DNA of 19,465 nt from JBFWVD01 sp050246915 (lineage in GTDB: Bacteria > Actinomycetota > Acidimicrobiia > Acidimicrobiales > Ilumatobacteraceae), in the NCBI GenBank assembly GCA_050246915.1, contig JBFWVD010000084.1, positions 1-19,465 on the forward strand. Reading direction: 5' to 3'. Under the pieces are notes generated by a model, which was given only the letters and a program-made list of their open reading frames with translations, was not told the origin of the DNA and did not search any database. Positions 7,337-14,640 of the stretch are shown here, piece by piece (within the stretch, counting starts at the first letter, position 1; each line of letters starts with the position of its first letter). A program made the position numbers and the translations under genes.

Positions 7337-8095
7337 TCACCCGGTGAGTCGCGTCATGGACGTGAGTGCATCGCCGAGGAGCCCCTCGACCGCACCGGGG
7401 AGCAACGGCAGAGCCACGCCGACGAGCAACAAGGCGAGCAGGATCTTCACGATGAAGCCGATCGTGAGCACGTTCATCTGTGGTGCGGCACGGTTCAACA
7501 GGCCCATGGCCAACTCCGCGAGGAACAGCGCGGCGACGAGCGGTGCGGCGATCTCGACGGCCGACATCAAGAATCGCCCCAGTTCGGTGGTGAACAGCGA
7601 TGCCACCGCCTCGAGCGTGACGCCCGACAGCGGTGCGGCTTGATAGGAGTTGACGAATCCGCGCACCAACAGCAGATGGCCATTGATGGCGAACAGCAGG
7701 GTCACCGCCATGAGTTGGTAGAGACGACCGATGGGCGTCGCGGCGGCGTTGGTGAACGGGTCGTAGAGCGATGCGGCCGAGAATCCTGACTGGAGGTCGA
7801 CGAGCTCACCGGCGATCTGCACCACGGCGAAGATGAGGTACACCGCGAAGCCGAGGACGAGACCGACGAAGGCCTGGTACGCGACCGCGGTGGCGAAGGG
7901 CCAGAACTGGAACAGCGTCGGATCGAGCGTGACCGTCGGTGCCAGCACCAAGGCCAACGACGCGGAGAGTCCGAACTTCACCCGTTGCGGGATCGCGTTC
8001 GAGTTGAACGGCGGCGTGACGACCAACCATGCACTCGTCCGCACCAGCGCGAGCAAGAACCCCGCGAGCAGTTCGGTGGGGAGAGTGACGTTCAT
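7337..8095 (-). CDS. fliR: Flagellar export gate protein FliR
   Basis: FliR joins FliP and FliQ in the helical export-gate core of the basal body. 252 residues, almost entirely hydrophobic with about six predicted helices. The family pattern includes an early VRTSAWLVVTPPFNSNAIPQRVKFGLS segment, the central GFAVYLIFAVVQIAGELVDLQSGFS stretch (about 80-105), and the C-terminal LAELAMGLLNRAAPQMNVLTIGF motif. Start ATG 8095 lies two bases after the fliQ stop. The reading frame extends further upstream, but that sequence lies in fliQ and is not FliR-like. The fliQ-fliR spacing argues for translational coupling. Confidence 0.96.
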   Translation of the reverse strand: MNVTLPTELLAGFLLALVRTSAWLVVTPPFNSNAIPQRVKFGLSASLALVLAPTVTLDPTLFQFWPFATAVAYQAFVGLVLGFAVYLIFAVVQIAGELVDLQSGFSAASLYDPFTNAAATPIGRLYQLMAVTLLFAINGHLLLVRGFVNSYQAAPLSGVTLEAVASLFTTELGRFLMSAVEIAAPLVAALFLAELAMGLLNRAAPQMNVLTIGFIVKILLALLLVGVALPLLPGAVEGLLGDALTSMTRLTG

Positions 8096-8097
8096 CG

Positions 8098-8370
8098 TCA
8101 GCTCGAGATGAGTTCCGGGATCATGGAAAACATCGCCTCGGTGAAGCTGACCAGCTCGGTGAGCATCCAACTCCCGGCCAGAAGTACCACAACGCCGACA
8201 GCAACGAACTTGGGCACGAACGTCAGCGTCACTTCTTGGATCTGCGTGACCGATTGCAGCATGCCGACACCGAGACCCACGGCAAGACACGTGATGAGGA
8301 TCGGAGCGGCGAGCTTGGCCGCCGCGATCATGGCTGTCAACCCAACTTGCAGGACGGTTGCATCATTCAT
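8098..8370 (-). CDS. fliQ: Flagellar export gate protein FliQ
   Basis: A 90-residue FliQ, the small two-helix subunit of the FliPQR gate. Helix 1 is at about 10-38 (MIAAAKLAAPILITCLAVGLG), followed by the conserved GMLQSVTQIQEVTLTFVPK turn and helix 2 at about 52-77. The length is the family norm. It starts at ATG 8370 and overlaps the fliP stop by four bases (ATGA). It ends two bases before fliR. The position between fliP and fliR is canonical. Confidence 0.96.
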   Translation of the reverse strand: MNDATVLQVGLTAMIAAAKLAAPILITCLAVGLGVGMLQSVTQIQEVTLTFVPKFVAVGVVVLLAGSWMLTELVSFTEAMFSMIPELISS

Positions 8371-9461
8371 CGGAAGCTCTCCACCAGACTCTTGGCGACC
8401 AGCGACCAGCCGTCCACCATCACGAACAACAACATCTTGAACGGCAACGCCACGAATGCCGGTGGGAGCATCATCATGCCCATCGCCATCAGCACCGAGG
8501 AGACCACGAGATCGATCACGAGGAACGGGATGAAGATGACGAACCCGATGATGAAGGCCGTCTTCAACTCCGACAACACGAACGCCGGAATGAGCGTCGT
8601 CATGGAGACCTTCTCCGCCGTTGCTGGTCGCTCTTCCTTCGACGCGCTGATCATCATCTGCAGCTCCGCACGGCGGGTGTTGGCCAGCATGAACTGTTTG
8701 AGTGGTTGCGTTCCCCGGTCCACGGCCTCGCCCTGGCTGATCTCGCCGTGCAACAACGGTTGCAGTGCTTGATCATTCATCTTCGTCAGCGTCGGCGACA
8801 TCACGAACAGGCTCAGGAACAACGCCAGTCCGACCACCACCTGGTTGGGCGGGATGGACTGCAGACCGATGGCGTTACGAGTGAGGCCGAGCACGATCAC
8901 CATGCGGGTGAAGCTCGTCATCATGATGAGCAGTGACGGGGCGAGCGACAGCAAGGTGAGCCCGACGATGATCATCACCGACGTGCTCGGCTTGTCGGCC
9001 TGCGTCCCCAGATCGATGCCGATGGTCGCCGGCTCGGTCACCTCACCAGGTGCGATGGTGCCGGTCGGATCCTGCACAGAGGGAACAGAGATCGACGGGG
9101 TGGCCGCACCAGTGGCCACGGCCGCAGGGATGGCGAACTGTTGCGCTCCGATGGACGCAATCGCTGCGGGGATCTGGCCGCTCGACGATTGCAGAGCCGC
9201 TGCGTCAGCAGCTGCCGCAGACACGGCGGGATCTGTCGATGACGGGTCGCTGGCCCCGATGGACGGCAACTGCACCGACGCCACCGGGCTGGCAGTGGTC
9301 GACGTCGCCTCTTGGGCGCCGGCGCGATGGGCCAGCACGAACACCGCCATCCAGGTGATGACCGATGCCATCTTCAGGCTGCGATGGATCTTGCCGGCGG
9401 TACCGGGGTCGCGCAGCGAGGCGTTGCGGAACGCCCACACGCGCTTGAGATAGGTGATCAC
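8367..9461 (-). CDS. fliP: Flagellar export gate protein FliP with extended N-terminus
   Basis: FliP forms the pentameric core of the export gate. The conserved core occupies about 160-364, with LLSLAPSLLIMMTSFTRMV (170-188), GLQSIPPNQVVVGLALFLS and the C-terminal KMLLFVMVDGWSLVAKSLV. Before it, a hydrophobic signal-peptide-like segment at about 31-47 ends in AHRAGAQ, with likely cleavage near residue 50. A low-complexity Ala/Ser/Thr/Pro segment of about 100 residues follows (about 51-155). Usual FliP proteins are near 250 residues, so this segment is extra. The GTG start at 9461 has GGGAG six bases upstream; ATG at 9371 (Met31) would shorten the n-region and is a plausible alternative with a poorer ribosome site. 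It overlaps fliQ by four bases. Confidence 0.96.
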   Translation of the reverse strand: MITYLKRVWAFRNASLRDPGTAGKIHRSLKMASVITWMAVFVLAHRAGAQEATSTTASPVASVQLPSIGASDPSSTDPAVSAAAADAAALQSSSGQIPAAIASIGAQQFAIPAAVATGAATPSISVPSVQDPTGTIAPGEVTEPATIGIDLGTQADKPSTSVMIIVGLTLLSLAPSLLIMMTSFTRMVIVLGLTRNAIGLQSIPPNQVVVGLALFLSLFVMSPTLTKMNDQALQPLLHGEISQGEAVDRGTQPLKQFMLANTRRAELQMMISASKEERPATAEKVSMTTLIPAFVLSELKTAFIIGFVIFIPFLVIDLVVSSVLMAMGMMMLPPAFVALPFKMLLFVMVDGWSLVAKSLVESFR

Positions 9462-9512
9462 GATCGACTCCCGTTCGCAGAGGTACTGGCGGAGAAACCC
9501 GCGGTGCTGGTG

Positions 9513-9944
9513 TCAGCGCCGTGTGGTTCGCTCGCGCAGTGCCTCGAGGAATGTCGTCCGTGGCTGTCCGGAACGCGTCGCGTTCCCCGGGAGCACCGTC
9601 CAATCGGCTCCCGATCCGTCATCGTTGTCACGAGCGCGTGCAGCGTTGCGCACATCGATCGTGACGGGTGTGTGGAACTCCTCGGCATCAGCCTCGGAGA
9701 GATAGGTCACCTGTTGTTCGGTCACGCCGAGCACGAGCGCTCGGTCACCGATACGCACGACCTGAACCGACGCCGTGCGGCTCAGGCTCTGACGTGCGAG
9801 CACCTCGGTCACAGATCCCTTGGAGCGCGCAAACGATCCGCCGCGGCGGCGCAGCAGCGCAGCGGCACCGACCATGAGGCCGAGCACCACCGCCAAGGAG
9901 ACCACGAGTCGGGCCAGGAGCCCGATGACCGATGCGTCCGACAT
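9513..9944 (-). CDS. fliO: Flagellar biosynthesis protein FliO
   Basis: FliO assists assembly of the FliP ring. 143 residues. A single membrane helix lies at about 5-30 (VIGLLARLVVSLAVVLGLMVG), followed by basic RRRGGSFARSK. A small soluble domain at about 44-95 carries the family pattern of strands around SLSRTASVQVVRIGDRALVLGVTEQQVTYL. The C-terminal tail is polar and poorly conserved. ATG at 9944 was chosen because the frame upstream is fliN sequence; it lies seven bases after the fliN stop. A 51-base gap separates it from fliP. FliO is a divergent family, but position before fliP and the topology fit well. Confidence 0.92.
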   Translation of the reverse strand: MSDASVIGLLARLVVSLAVVLGLMVGAAALLRRRGGSFARSKGSVTEVLARQSLSRTASVQVVRIGDRALVLGVTEQQVTYLSEADAEEFHTPVTIDVRNAARARDNDDGSGADWTVLPGNATRSGQPRTTFLEALRERTTRR

Positions 9945-9951
9945 GAACCGC

Positions 9952-10824
9952 TCAGTCCTCGGTCCGGCCGATGATCTCGGAGATCCGCACGCCGAACTCC
10001 TCGTCGATGACGACGACCTCACCACGGCCCACGAGTGTGCCGTTGACCAACAGGTCCACCGGAGCACCGGCGGCGCGGTCGAGCTCGATCACCGACCCGG
10101 GCGTGAGGGCGAGGATGTTGCGAACCGACATCTTGGTGCGACCGAGTTCGACGGTCACCTCCATCTCCACGTCGTGGAGCAGACGCAACGAGCCGCCACT
10201 CATCGGGTGATCGCCGCCGAAGAACGGATCGAACGCCGGTGTGCCGGGACGAGCGTCGGGGGCAGGCGGCGGGGTGTATGCCTGTCCTCCTTCCTCGGCG
10301 TTGAACGAGTAGTCGCCCGTTGCTTCCTCTTCCTGCTGAGCCGCCGCAGCCGCGACCTCTTCGGGGTCGAGGAGGAACACGGCCATCGAGGCCCAGTGCT
10401 CTTCACCACGAAACAGCGGAGTGGCGTTGAACCACCAGCTCTGAGCGGCCTGCCCGAAGTACTCGAACGGATCGACCTCCCGGATGTCATCGAGTCGCAG
10501 CGCGCGGGGCGCTGCTTGATCGAGCACGGCTGCCGCGGCGCGCAGGCCTTGTTCGGCTGCGCCGATGAGGCCCTGGCTCCCGAAGGGACCACCGAGCAGA
10601 TCGGCCTCCATCTCCGCAGAGATGGCGAGGACGAGTGTTCCCTCGAGGCCCTTCATGCGGGCGGCAATGGCTTTGGCGCCGTCGCCGGGGACGAACTCCT
10701 CCGGAGCGGTGCCCTCCCCCACATAGCCGGCCACCAGACCGGTGACGAGGTTCGAGGCAGCAGCTTCCGCTGCCTCGTTCATGAGCGCTTGGACGCGTTC
10801 GGTGTCGACAGATGGTGCCGGCAT
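9952..10824 (-). CDS. fliN: Flagellar motor switch protein FliN (long, FliY-like)
   Basis: FliN/FliY is part of the C-ring that switches rotation and docks export components. 290 residues, far longer than a classical FliN (about 100-140). The C-terminal SpoA domain is clear at about 213-286 (LLHDVEMEVTVELGRTKMS, then ILALTPGSVIELDR and LVGRGEVVVIDEEFGVRI). An Asp/Glu/Pro-rich linker lies at about 165-210. The N-terminal 160 residues resemble in layout the CheC/FliY-like domain (LEGTLVLAISAEMEADLLGG) but lack a CheC phosphatase signature I can recognise. Residues 8-18 (TERVQALMNEA) resemble the CheY-binding peptide of FliM. The start is ATG 10824, sharing one base with the fliM stop (TGATG). 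Confidence 0.93.
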   Translation of the reverse strand: MPAPSVDTERVQALMNEAAEAAASNLVTGLVAGYVGEGTAPEEFVPGDGAKAIAARMKGLEGTLVLAISAEMEADLLGGPFGSQGLIGAAEQGLRAAAAVLDQAAPRALRLDDIREVDPFEYFGQAAQSWWFNATPLFRGEEHWASMAVFLLDPEEVAAAAAQQEEEATGDYSFNAEEGGQAYTPPPAPDARPGTPAFDPFFGGDHPMSGGSLRLLHDVEMEVTVELGRTKMSVRNILALTPGSVIELDRAAGAPVDLLVNGTLVGRGEVVVIDEEFGVRISEIIGRTED

Positions 10825-11759
10825 CAGAGCGTCACCTCCTTGGCTGGCTCTTTGATGGGGGCGATGATCTGACACGCCAGGCGCTTGCCGCGGCGAGCAG
10901 GGCGGCCGATGAACGTCGGTGAGTTGGCGACGGCAACGGTGAGAGCGGAGCTCACCGACTGTCCGAGCGGTATCACGTCACCGGGACGAAGGCTCACGAT
11001 CTCACCCGAGGTGAGGAAGATCGGATCGAACTGCACCGACACGTCGACCGGGGCTTCGATGACGCGCTCACGCAGATGGGCTCGTGCGGTCTCGACGATA
11101 TGAGCGTCGCGCTCGGCCATCACCACGTTGCCGGTGAACGAATCGAGCACCGGAGTGAGCGATCCGTAGGGGAATGCCAGCGTGGCCCGGCCGTTGGCCG
11201 AGTTGATGCGCACATCGAACGTGGTCACCACGATCATGTCGCTCGGCGCGGCGACCTGGGCGAACTGCGGGTTCGACTCCACCTGCACCACGGTGGGATC
11301 GAACTCGACGACCGACTCGAAGGCGTACCGCAGTTCCGAGAGCACTCGACTCATGAGATCGCGCAGCAGCGTGACCTCGATGTCGGTGAGCGGACGCGAG
11401 AAGTCGTTGCCCTTGCCGTGTCCGCCGAGGAGCATGTCGACAGCGGCGAAGCTGATCTGCAACGGGAGCTGGAACAGCGCCACACCCGGCAATGGACTCA
11501 CCGACAGCACCGACAGATAGGTGGGATTCGGGGTCGCTCGGACGTACTCGTCGTACGACAACTGCTCGATGGATTCGACCGTCACGTTCGACACCGCACG
11601 GAGGCTGGAGGACAGCACGGTGGTGAACTGCCGGGCAAACGTCTCCTGCACGATCTCCAGCGTGCGGACGTGGTCGCGGTTGAGCTTGTTCGGGCGTCGG
11701 AAGTCGAACGGGCGGACCGTGCGCTGCTTGTTGGCCTTCCCTTTGCTCGTCACCATCAT
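10824..11759 (-). CDS. fliM: Flagellar motor switch protein FliM (no N-terminal CheY-binding peptide)
   Basis: FliM links FliG to FliN in the C-ring. 311 residues. The middle domain starts with VRPFDFRRPNKLNRDHVRTL (about 15-34) and includes GGHGKG (112-117) with FSRPLTDIEVTLLRDLM. The C-terminal SpoA domain runs over about 225-300 (APVDVSVQFDPIFLTSGEIV, then LRPGDVIPLG). The usual N-terminal LSQxEIDALL peptide that binds phospho-CheY is absent: only about 14 basic residues precede the conserved region. No in-frame start exists upstream. ATG at 11759 or the adjacent ATG at 11756 is the start. A sigma-28-like -10 element ends one base before the first ATG, so transcripts from it would begin near the second ATG. 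It overlaps fliN by one base. Confidence 0.96.
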   Translation of the reverse strand: MMVTSKGKANKQRTVRPFDFRRPNKLNRDHVRTLEIVQETFARQFTTVLSSSLRAVSNVTVESIEQLSYDEYVRATPNPTYLSVLSVSPLPGVALFQLPLQISFAAVDMLLGGHGKGNDFSRPLTDIEVTLLRDLMSRVLSELRYAFESVVEFDPTVVQVESNPQFAQVAAPSDMIVVTTFDVRINSANGRATLAFPYGSLTPVLDSFTGNVVMAERDAHIVETARAHLRERVIEAPVDVSVQFDPIFLTSGEIVSLRPGDVIPLGQSVSSALTVAVANSPTFIGRPARRGKRLACQIIAPIKEPAKEVTL

Positions 11760-11760
11760 C

Positions 11761-11787
11761 TGATCGGCGTCCTGGACGAGAAAGTGA
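11761..11787 (-). promoter_or_regulatory. Sigma-28-like promoter abutting the fliM start
   Basis: Minus-strand TCAC (11784-11787), exactly 15 bases, then GCCGATCA (11761-11768). One base separates the -10-like part from the first fliM ATG. With the usual few-base distance from -10 to transcription start, the mRNA would begin at or near the second ATG or the GTG after it, that is, a leaderless transcript. Read-through from fliL could supply the longer form. Confidence 0.6.
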
Positions 11788-11803
11788 GGACGCGCCCTCA
11801 GGC

Positions 11804-11823
11804 CGGCTCGGTCATCCGAGCCG
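11804..11823 (-). terminator. 8-bp perfect hairpin between fliL and fliM
   Basis: CGGCTCGG-ATGA-CCGAGCCG on the minus strand is a perfect 8-bp, GC-rich stem with a 4-base loop. It is located about 85 bases after the fliL stop and just upstream of the fliM promoter. No T-run follows, which is common for GC-rich bacteria but leaves open a role as an operator or RNA-processing site. Confidence 0.45.
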
Positions 11824-11844
11824 ACCCAATCCGTGGGCTGGACA

Positions 11845-11860
11845 GTTCCTTCCTTGGAAC
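11845..11860. repeat. Short inverted repeat GTTCC-N6-GGAAC
   Basis: Five-base arms GTTCC (11845-11849) and GGAAC (11856-11860) flank six bases in the fliL-fliM gap, about 20 bases from the larger hairpin. It could extend the secondary structure of the fliL 3' region or be an operator half-site pair. It is short enough to be chance. Confidence 0.25.
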
Positions 11861-11907
11861 CGTGCTCCTCACCCGCTGTGAGCAGGAGCTATGTGATCAA
11901 TGACGGG

Positions 11908-12447
11908 CTACTGGACGACCCACTGGGAGATGAGCACGTCGAGTACCTGACACTCGAACTTCGGCCTGATCTCGTCGGTGAGCTTCTCCTTCAGCGCAGC
12001 CATCGACTGGGGTGAGGAGAACTCGGCCTTGTCACGGCCCGAGATCGTGGCCAGCACGACGTCGGCGGCCTTCTCGGCCTCGCCTTCCTCTTTGAAGACC
12101 TCGAGTACCACCGCTTTCGACAGCTGCAGGGAGATCGTGACCTTGACGTACGAACCGTTGGCCAGGTTCAACGTCTGTGGTTCGAGCTTGAACACGGCAC
12201 CCTTCACCGGTGGATGGAGGATGTCCTCGGTGGCGCAGTCCATCGCTTCGCCCTCAGCGGCGGCACCGTGGCCCGATGCGGCGAGGGTGCTGGCCGCGGT
12301 GGCCGGTGCGGCCTTGCCGGAGCCCATCATCTTGCCGCCGACGATCATGCCCAGAGCAACGACGATTGCAGGCACCATGTTCGACTTCTTCTTCTTGGGC
12401 TTCTCCTTGCCCTTCTTGCCGTGGCCTTCTTCTTCTTCCTCAGCCAT
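11908..12447 (-). CDS. fliL: Flagellar basal body-associated protein FliL
   Basis: FliL is a single-pass membrane protein that surrounds and supports stator units. 179 residues. A highly charged cytoplasmic N-terminus (EEEEEGHGKKGKEKPKKKK, about 3-21) precedes one membrane helix at about 24-40. An Ala-rich linker leads to the stomatin-like periplasmic domain at about 78-179, with FKLEPQTLNLANGSYVKVTI and the closing LDVLISQWVVQ. The ATG at 12447 has GGAGGAGA upstream. It overlaps the motB 3' end by eight bases. The gene ends the flbD-motA-motB-fliL block; a 148-base gap with hairpins and a promoter follows. Confidence 0.95.
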   Translation of the reverse strand: MAEEEEEGHGKKGKEKPKKKKSNMVPAIVVALGMIVGGKMMGSGKAAPATAASTLAASGHGAAAEGEAMDCATEDILHPPVKGAVFKLEPQTLNLANGSYVKVTISLQLSKAVVLEVFKEEGEAEKAADVVLATISGRDKAEFSSPQSMAALKEKLTDEIRPKFECQVLDVLISQWVVQ

Positions 12448-13393
12448 TGGTGTCTCCTCCGCTGATGTCGCCCGTTGAGGTTGTTGCCGTGGCGTCGCTG
12501 GACGCAGCGGTTGCGCTCTGTGCCCCCGTCGGTTCCGCAGACGCGGTGGTCAAGGGTTTCGGGGAAAGGATCTTGATGTCGACCCGACGGTTCTTGATGT
12601 GGGCGGCGTCGTTGTCGTCGGGAACCACGAGCAGCTCACTCTCTCCCTTGCCGCCGGTGAGGATGCGCTCGCGAGGGATGCCCAACGTGGAGCTGATCGC
12701 GTCGGCCACTGCATTTGCCCGCTGGAGCGAGAGCGCAAGGTTGGTTGCCGCATCGCCGGTGGAGTCGGTGTGTCCAGTGATCTGGATCTCCCCATCGACC
12801 GACTTGAGTGCATCGGCGATGGGGCCGAGCACGAACAGAGCGCGATCGTTGAGCTTCGACGAGCCGGAGTTGAACGAGAGGCCCGACGACAGGTTCTCGC
12901 TGATCGACAGCGTCAGTCCGTCTTCGCTCTGGGTCAACTGCACGTTGGCGCCTTGCCCGGTCTCGTCGATGGCAGCCTGCAGCGCGTCCTTGGCGGCGCT
13001 GGTCTGCTGCTGTTGTTGAACCTGCTCTGCCCTCTGGGCAGCGAGCTCGTTGAGAGCCTTCTCGCCCTCGGAGGCCACCGCAGCCTGGATGTCAGCCAAC
13101 ACCTGCTTCTGCAGGGTCGTCATGCCATTGCCATCCATGATGCCGGCCCCTGCGCTTGCCACTGCGTTGTCGCCGTTGCCGCCGCTCTTGACCCCGGGGT
13201 CGACGGCTTCCGACGGCGCTCCGCCGGCTTCTGAACGAAAGGCAGTCGCCAGTGCCTTCATCTTCTGCAGGTCGGTGTTGCTCGTGGCATACAGCGCGAG
13301 GAACATGGCGAGGAGCAGCGTGAGAAGGTCGGCGTACGGGATGACCCACGCTTCGAGGTTCTCGTGCTCTTCGTGGTGCGCCTTCTTGCCCAT
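12440..13393 (-). CDS. motB: Flagellar stator protein MotB
   Basis: MotB anchors the MotA-MotB ion channel to peptidoglycan. 317 residues. The single membrane helix at about 16-38 contains the ion-binding aspartate Asp22 in WVIPYADLLTLLLAMFLAL. A plug/linker region with a Gln-rich run (QVQQQQQTS) spans about 60-150. The OmpA-like peptidoglycan-binding domain follows at about 165-277 (ITGHTDSTGDAATNLALS, then NRRVDIKIL). A roughly 40-residue Ala/Thr/Ser/Gly tail ends the protein. ATG 13393 lies 14 bases after motA, with a weak GGTGA ribosome site. Whether protons or sodium drive the motor cannot be decided from this sequence alone. Confidence 0.97.
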   Translation of the reverse strand: MGKKAHHEEHENLEAWVIPYADLLTLLLAMFLALYATSNTDLQKMKALATAFRSEAGGAPSEAVDPGVKSGGNGDNAVASAGAGIMDGNGMTTLQKQVLADIQAAVASEGEKALNELAAQRAEQVQQQQQTSAAKDALQAAIDETGQGANVQLTQSEDGLTLSISENLSSGLSFNSGSSKLNDRALFVLGPIADALKSVDGEIQITGHTDSTGDAATNLALSLQRANAVADAISSTLGIPRERILTGGKGESELLVVPDDNDAAHIKNRRVDIKILSPKPLTTASAEPTGAQSATAASSDATATTSTGDISGGDTNG

Positions 13394-13407
13394 CTACATC
13401 ACCCGCG

Positions 13408-14196
13408 TCAAGCGCTCTTGCGCGCTTCGAGGATCTCGAGTCGTTCGGCGGGTGGGAGGAACGACAGCATCATGTCCTCGACCACGCGCGGGTTGGCGCC
13501 GGCCTGGATGGACAAGATGCCCTCGACGAGCATCGTCTTGTGCTCGGCCTCTTCAGCGCTGAACGCCTTGAGCTTGTTGGCGAACGGGAGGAACAGACCG
13601 TTGGCCATGAACACACCCCAGAAGGTGGCCACGAAGGCGGCCGAGATGCCGTGGGCCAGCAGTTCAGGATCGTCCATGTGGGACATGGTTGCGATGAGGC
13701 CGAACACAGCCCCGATGATCCCGAAGGTCGGTGCGAACACGCCGATCTGCGTCATGAACGCGGCATTGAACTTATGGCGTTCCTTCATCGCCTCGACCTC
13801 GAGCTCGAGAACTTCGCGGACCTGCTCAGGGTCTGCTCCGTCGATTGCCATCTGGAGGCCCTTGCGCAAGAACGGGTCCTCGATCTTCTGGCACTCGTCC
13901 TCGAGCGACAGCAGACCCTCACGGCGAGCCCGGTCGGCGAACGACACGACCTGACCGACGGTCTCTGCGACGTCGTGCTTGGCCGGACCTTTGAAGGCGA
14001 TGCCGATGATCTTGCCCAGCGACTTGTTGCGGCCCATCGGATTCGACAAGAACGCAGCACCAACGGCACCGACGATCACGATGAGCAGAGCGGCGGGGAT
14101 CGAGAAGAGGTAGACCGGCTGAACACCCTTGAGAAGGCCACCGACGAACACGCCGATGAGCACCAGGATGAGTCCGACCATCGATCCTTGTTCCAT
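13408..14196 (-). CDS. motA: Flagellar stator protein MotA
   Basis: MotA forms the pentamer around MotB that converts ion flow into torque. 262 residues with four membrane helices: about 7-22, 28-50, 150-172 and 182-206. The cytoplasmic loop (about 55-148) carries charged helices (RARREGLLSLEDECQKIEDPFLRKG) expected to contact FliG. The conserved GVFAPTFGIIGAVFGLIATM with the key proline precedes helix 3, and FWGVFMANGLFLPFANKLK is in helix 4. The start is ATG 14196, three bases after the flbD stop; Met6 is a possible alternative. The motA-motB order and spacing indicate co-expression. Confidence 0.97.
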   Translation of the reverse strand: MEQGSMVGLILVLIGVFVGGLLKGVQPVYLFSIPAALLIVIVGAVGAAFLSNPMGRNKSLGKIIGIAFKGPAKHDVAETVGQVVSFADRARREGLLSLEDECQKIEDPFLRKGLQMAIDGADPEQVREVLELEVEAMKERHKFNAAFMTQIGVFAPTFGIIGAVFGLIATMSHMDDPELLAHGISAAFVATFWGVFMANGLFLPFANKLKAFSAEEAEHKTMLVEGILSIQAGANPRVVEDMMLSFLPPAERLEILEARKSA

Positions 14197-14199
14197 GGT

Positions 14200-14499
14200 T
14201 CATCGACCTTCGTGATCAGGAACCAGGCGCAGCTTGCTGCCGGGAGCGGTGGCGGTCGAGGCGATCGCCTCGGAGTGTGACGGGTTGTGCTGTGTCGGGA
14301 TGTGCTTGCGGTCAGCGGCGACGAGGATCGACGCTCGGAAGTCGACGATCTTGTCGACGACTTGCGCGGTGGTCTCAGCTACGACGTGCTTGCGACCATC
14401 GACCATCGTCACGACCGTGTCGGGCGTTTGCTCGACACGCTCGATCAGATCGGCGTTGACTGCGAATGAAGCACCGTTGAGGCGTGTGAGCAGGATCAT
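14200..14499 (-). CDS. flbD: FlbD/SwrD family flagellar protein
   Basis: This small family (FlbD-type, not the Caulobacter regulator of the same name) is SwrD in Bacillus, where it raises flagellar power, probably through the stators. 99 residues. The first 60 residues match the family well: MILLTRLNGASFAVNADLIE, then VEQTPDTVVTMVDGRKHVV and a short helix. The last 30-40 residues form a polar, probably disordered tail. The start is ATG 14499; the frame is open upstream but that stretch contains the promoter and hairpin region and has no family similarity. It lies directly before motA (three bases), fitting a stator-related job. A sigma-28-like promoter sits about 50 bases upstream. Confidence 0.92.
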   Translation of the reverse strand: MILLTRLNGASFAVNADLIERVEQTPDTVVTMVDGRKHVVAETTAQVVDKIVDFRASILVAADRKHIPTQHNPSHSEAIASTATAPGSKLRLVPDHEGR

Positions 14500-14550
14500 G
14501 GAAATCCGTTTCGTGGTGTGTGCCGGTGGGTCCGTCCTCCAACACGCCAT

Positions 14551-14577
14551 CGATCGGCGCGAGACCACCGTGAGTGA
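14551..14577 (-). promoter_or_regulatory. Sigma-28-like promoter of the flbD-mot block
   Basis: Minus-strand TCAC (14574-14577), 15 bases, then GCCGATCG (14551-14558). The leader to flbD would be about 45 bases. The geometry is identical to the elements before cheA, flhA and fliM. It lies downstream of a strong hairpin that follows flgE, consistent with a new transcription unit for the stator genes. Confidence 0.6.
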
Positions 14578-14615
14578 GGGATCGGGCGACCCCATTTGCT
14601 CAAGATGCTGTGTCC

Positions 14616-14640
14616 CCGACGATCGGGAACCGATCGCCGG
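14616..14640 (-). terminator. Strong hairpin downstream of flgE
   Basis: On the minus strand CCG-G-CGATCGG, loop TTC, CCGATCG-T-CGG: seven perfect pairs, one mismatch, three more pairs, with a 3-base loop. It lies 45 bases after the flgE stop and directly after the stop of a tiny reading frame. There is no T-run. It is the likely end, or attenuation point, of the hook block. Confidence 0.5.
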
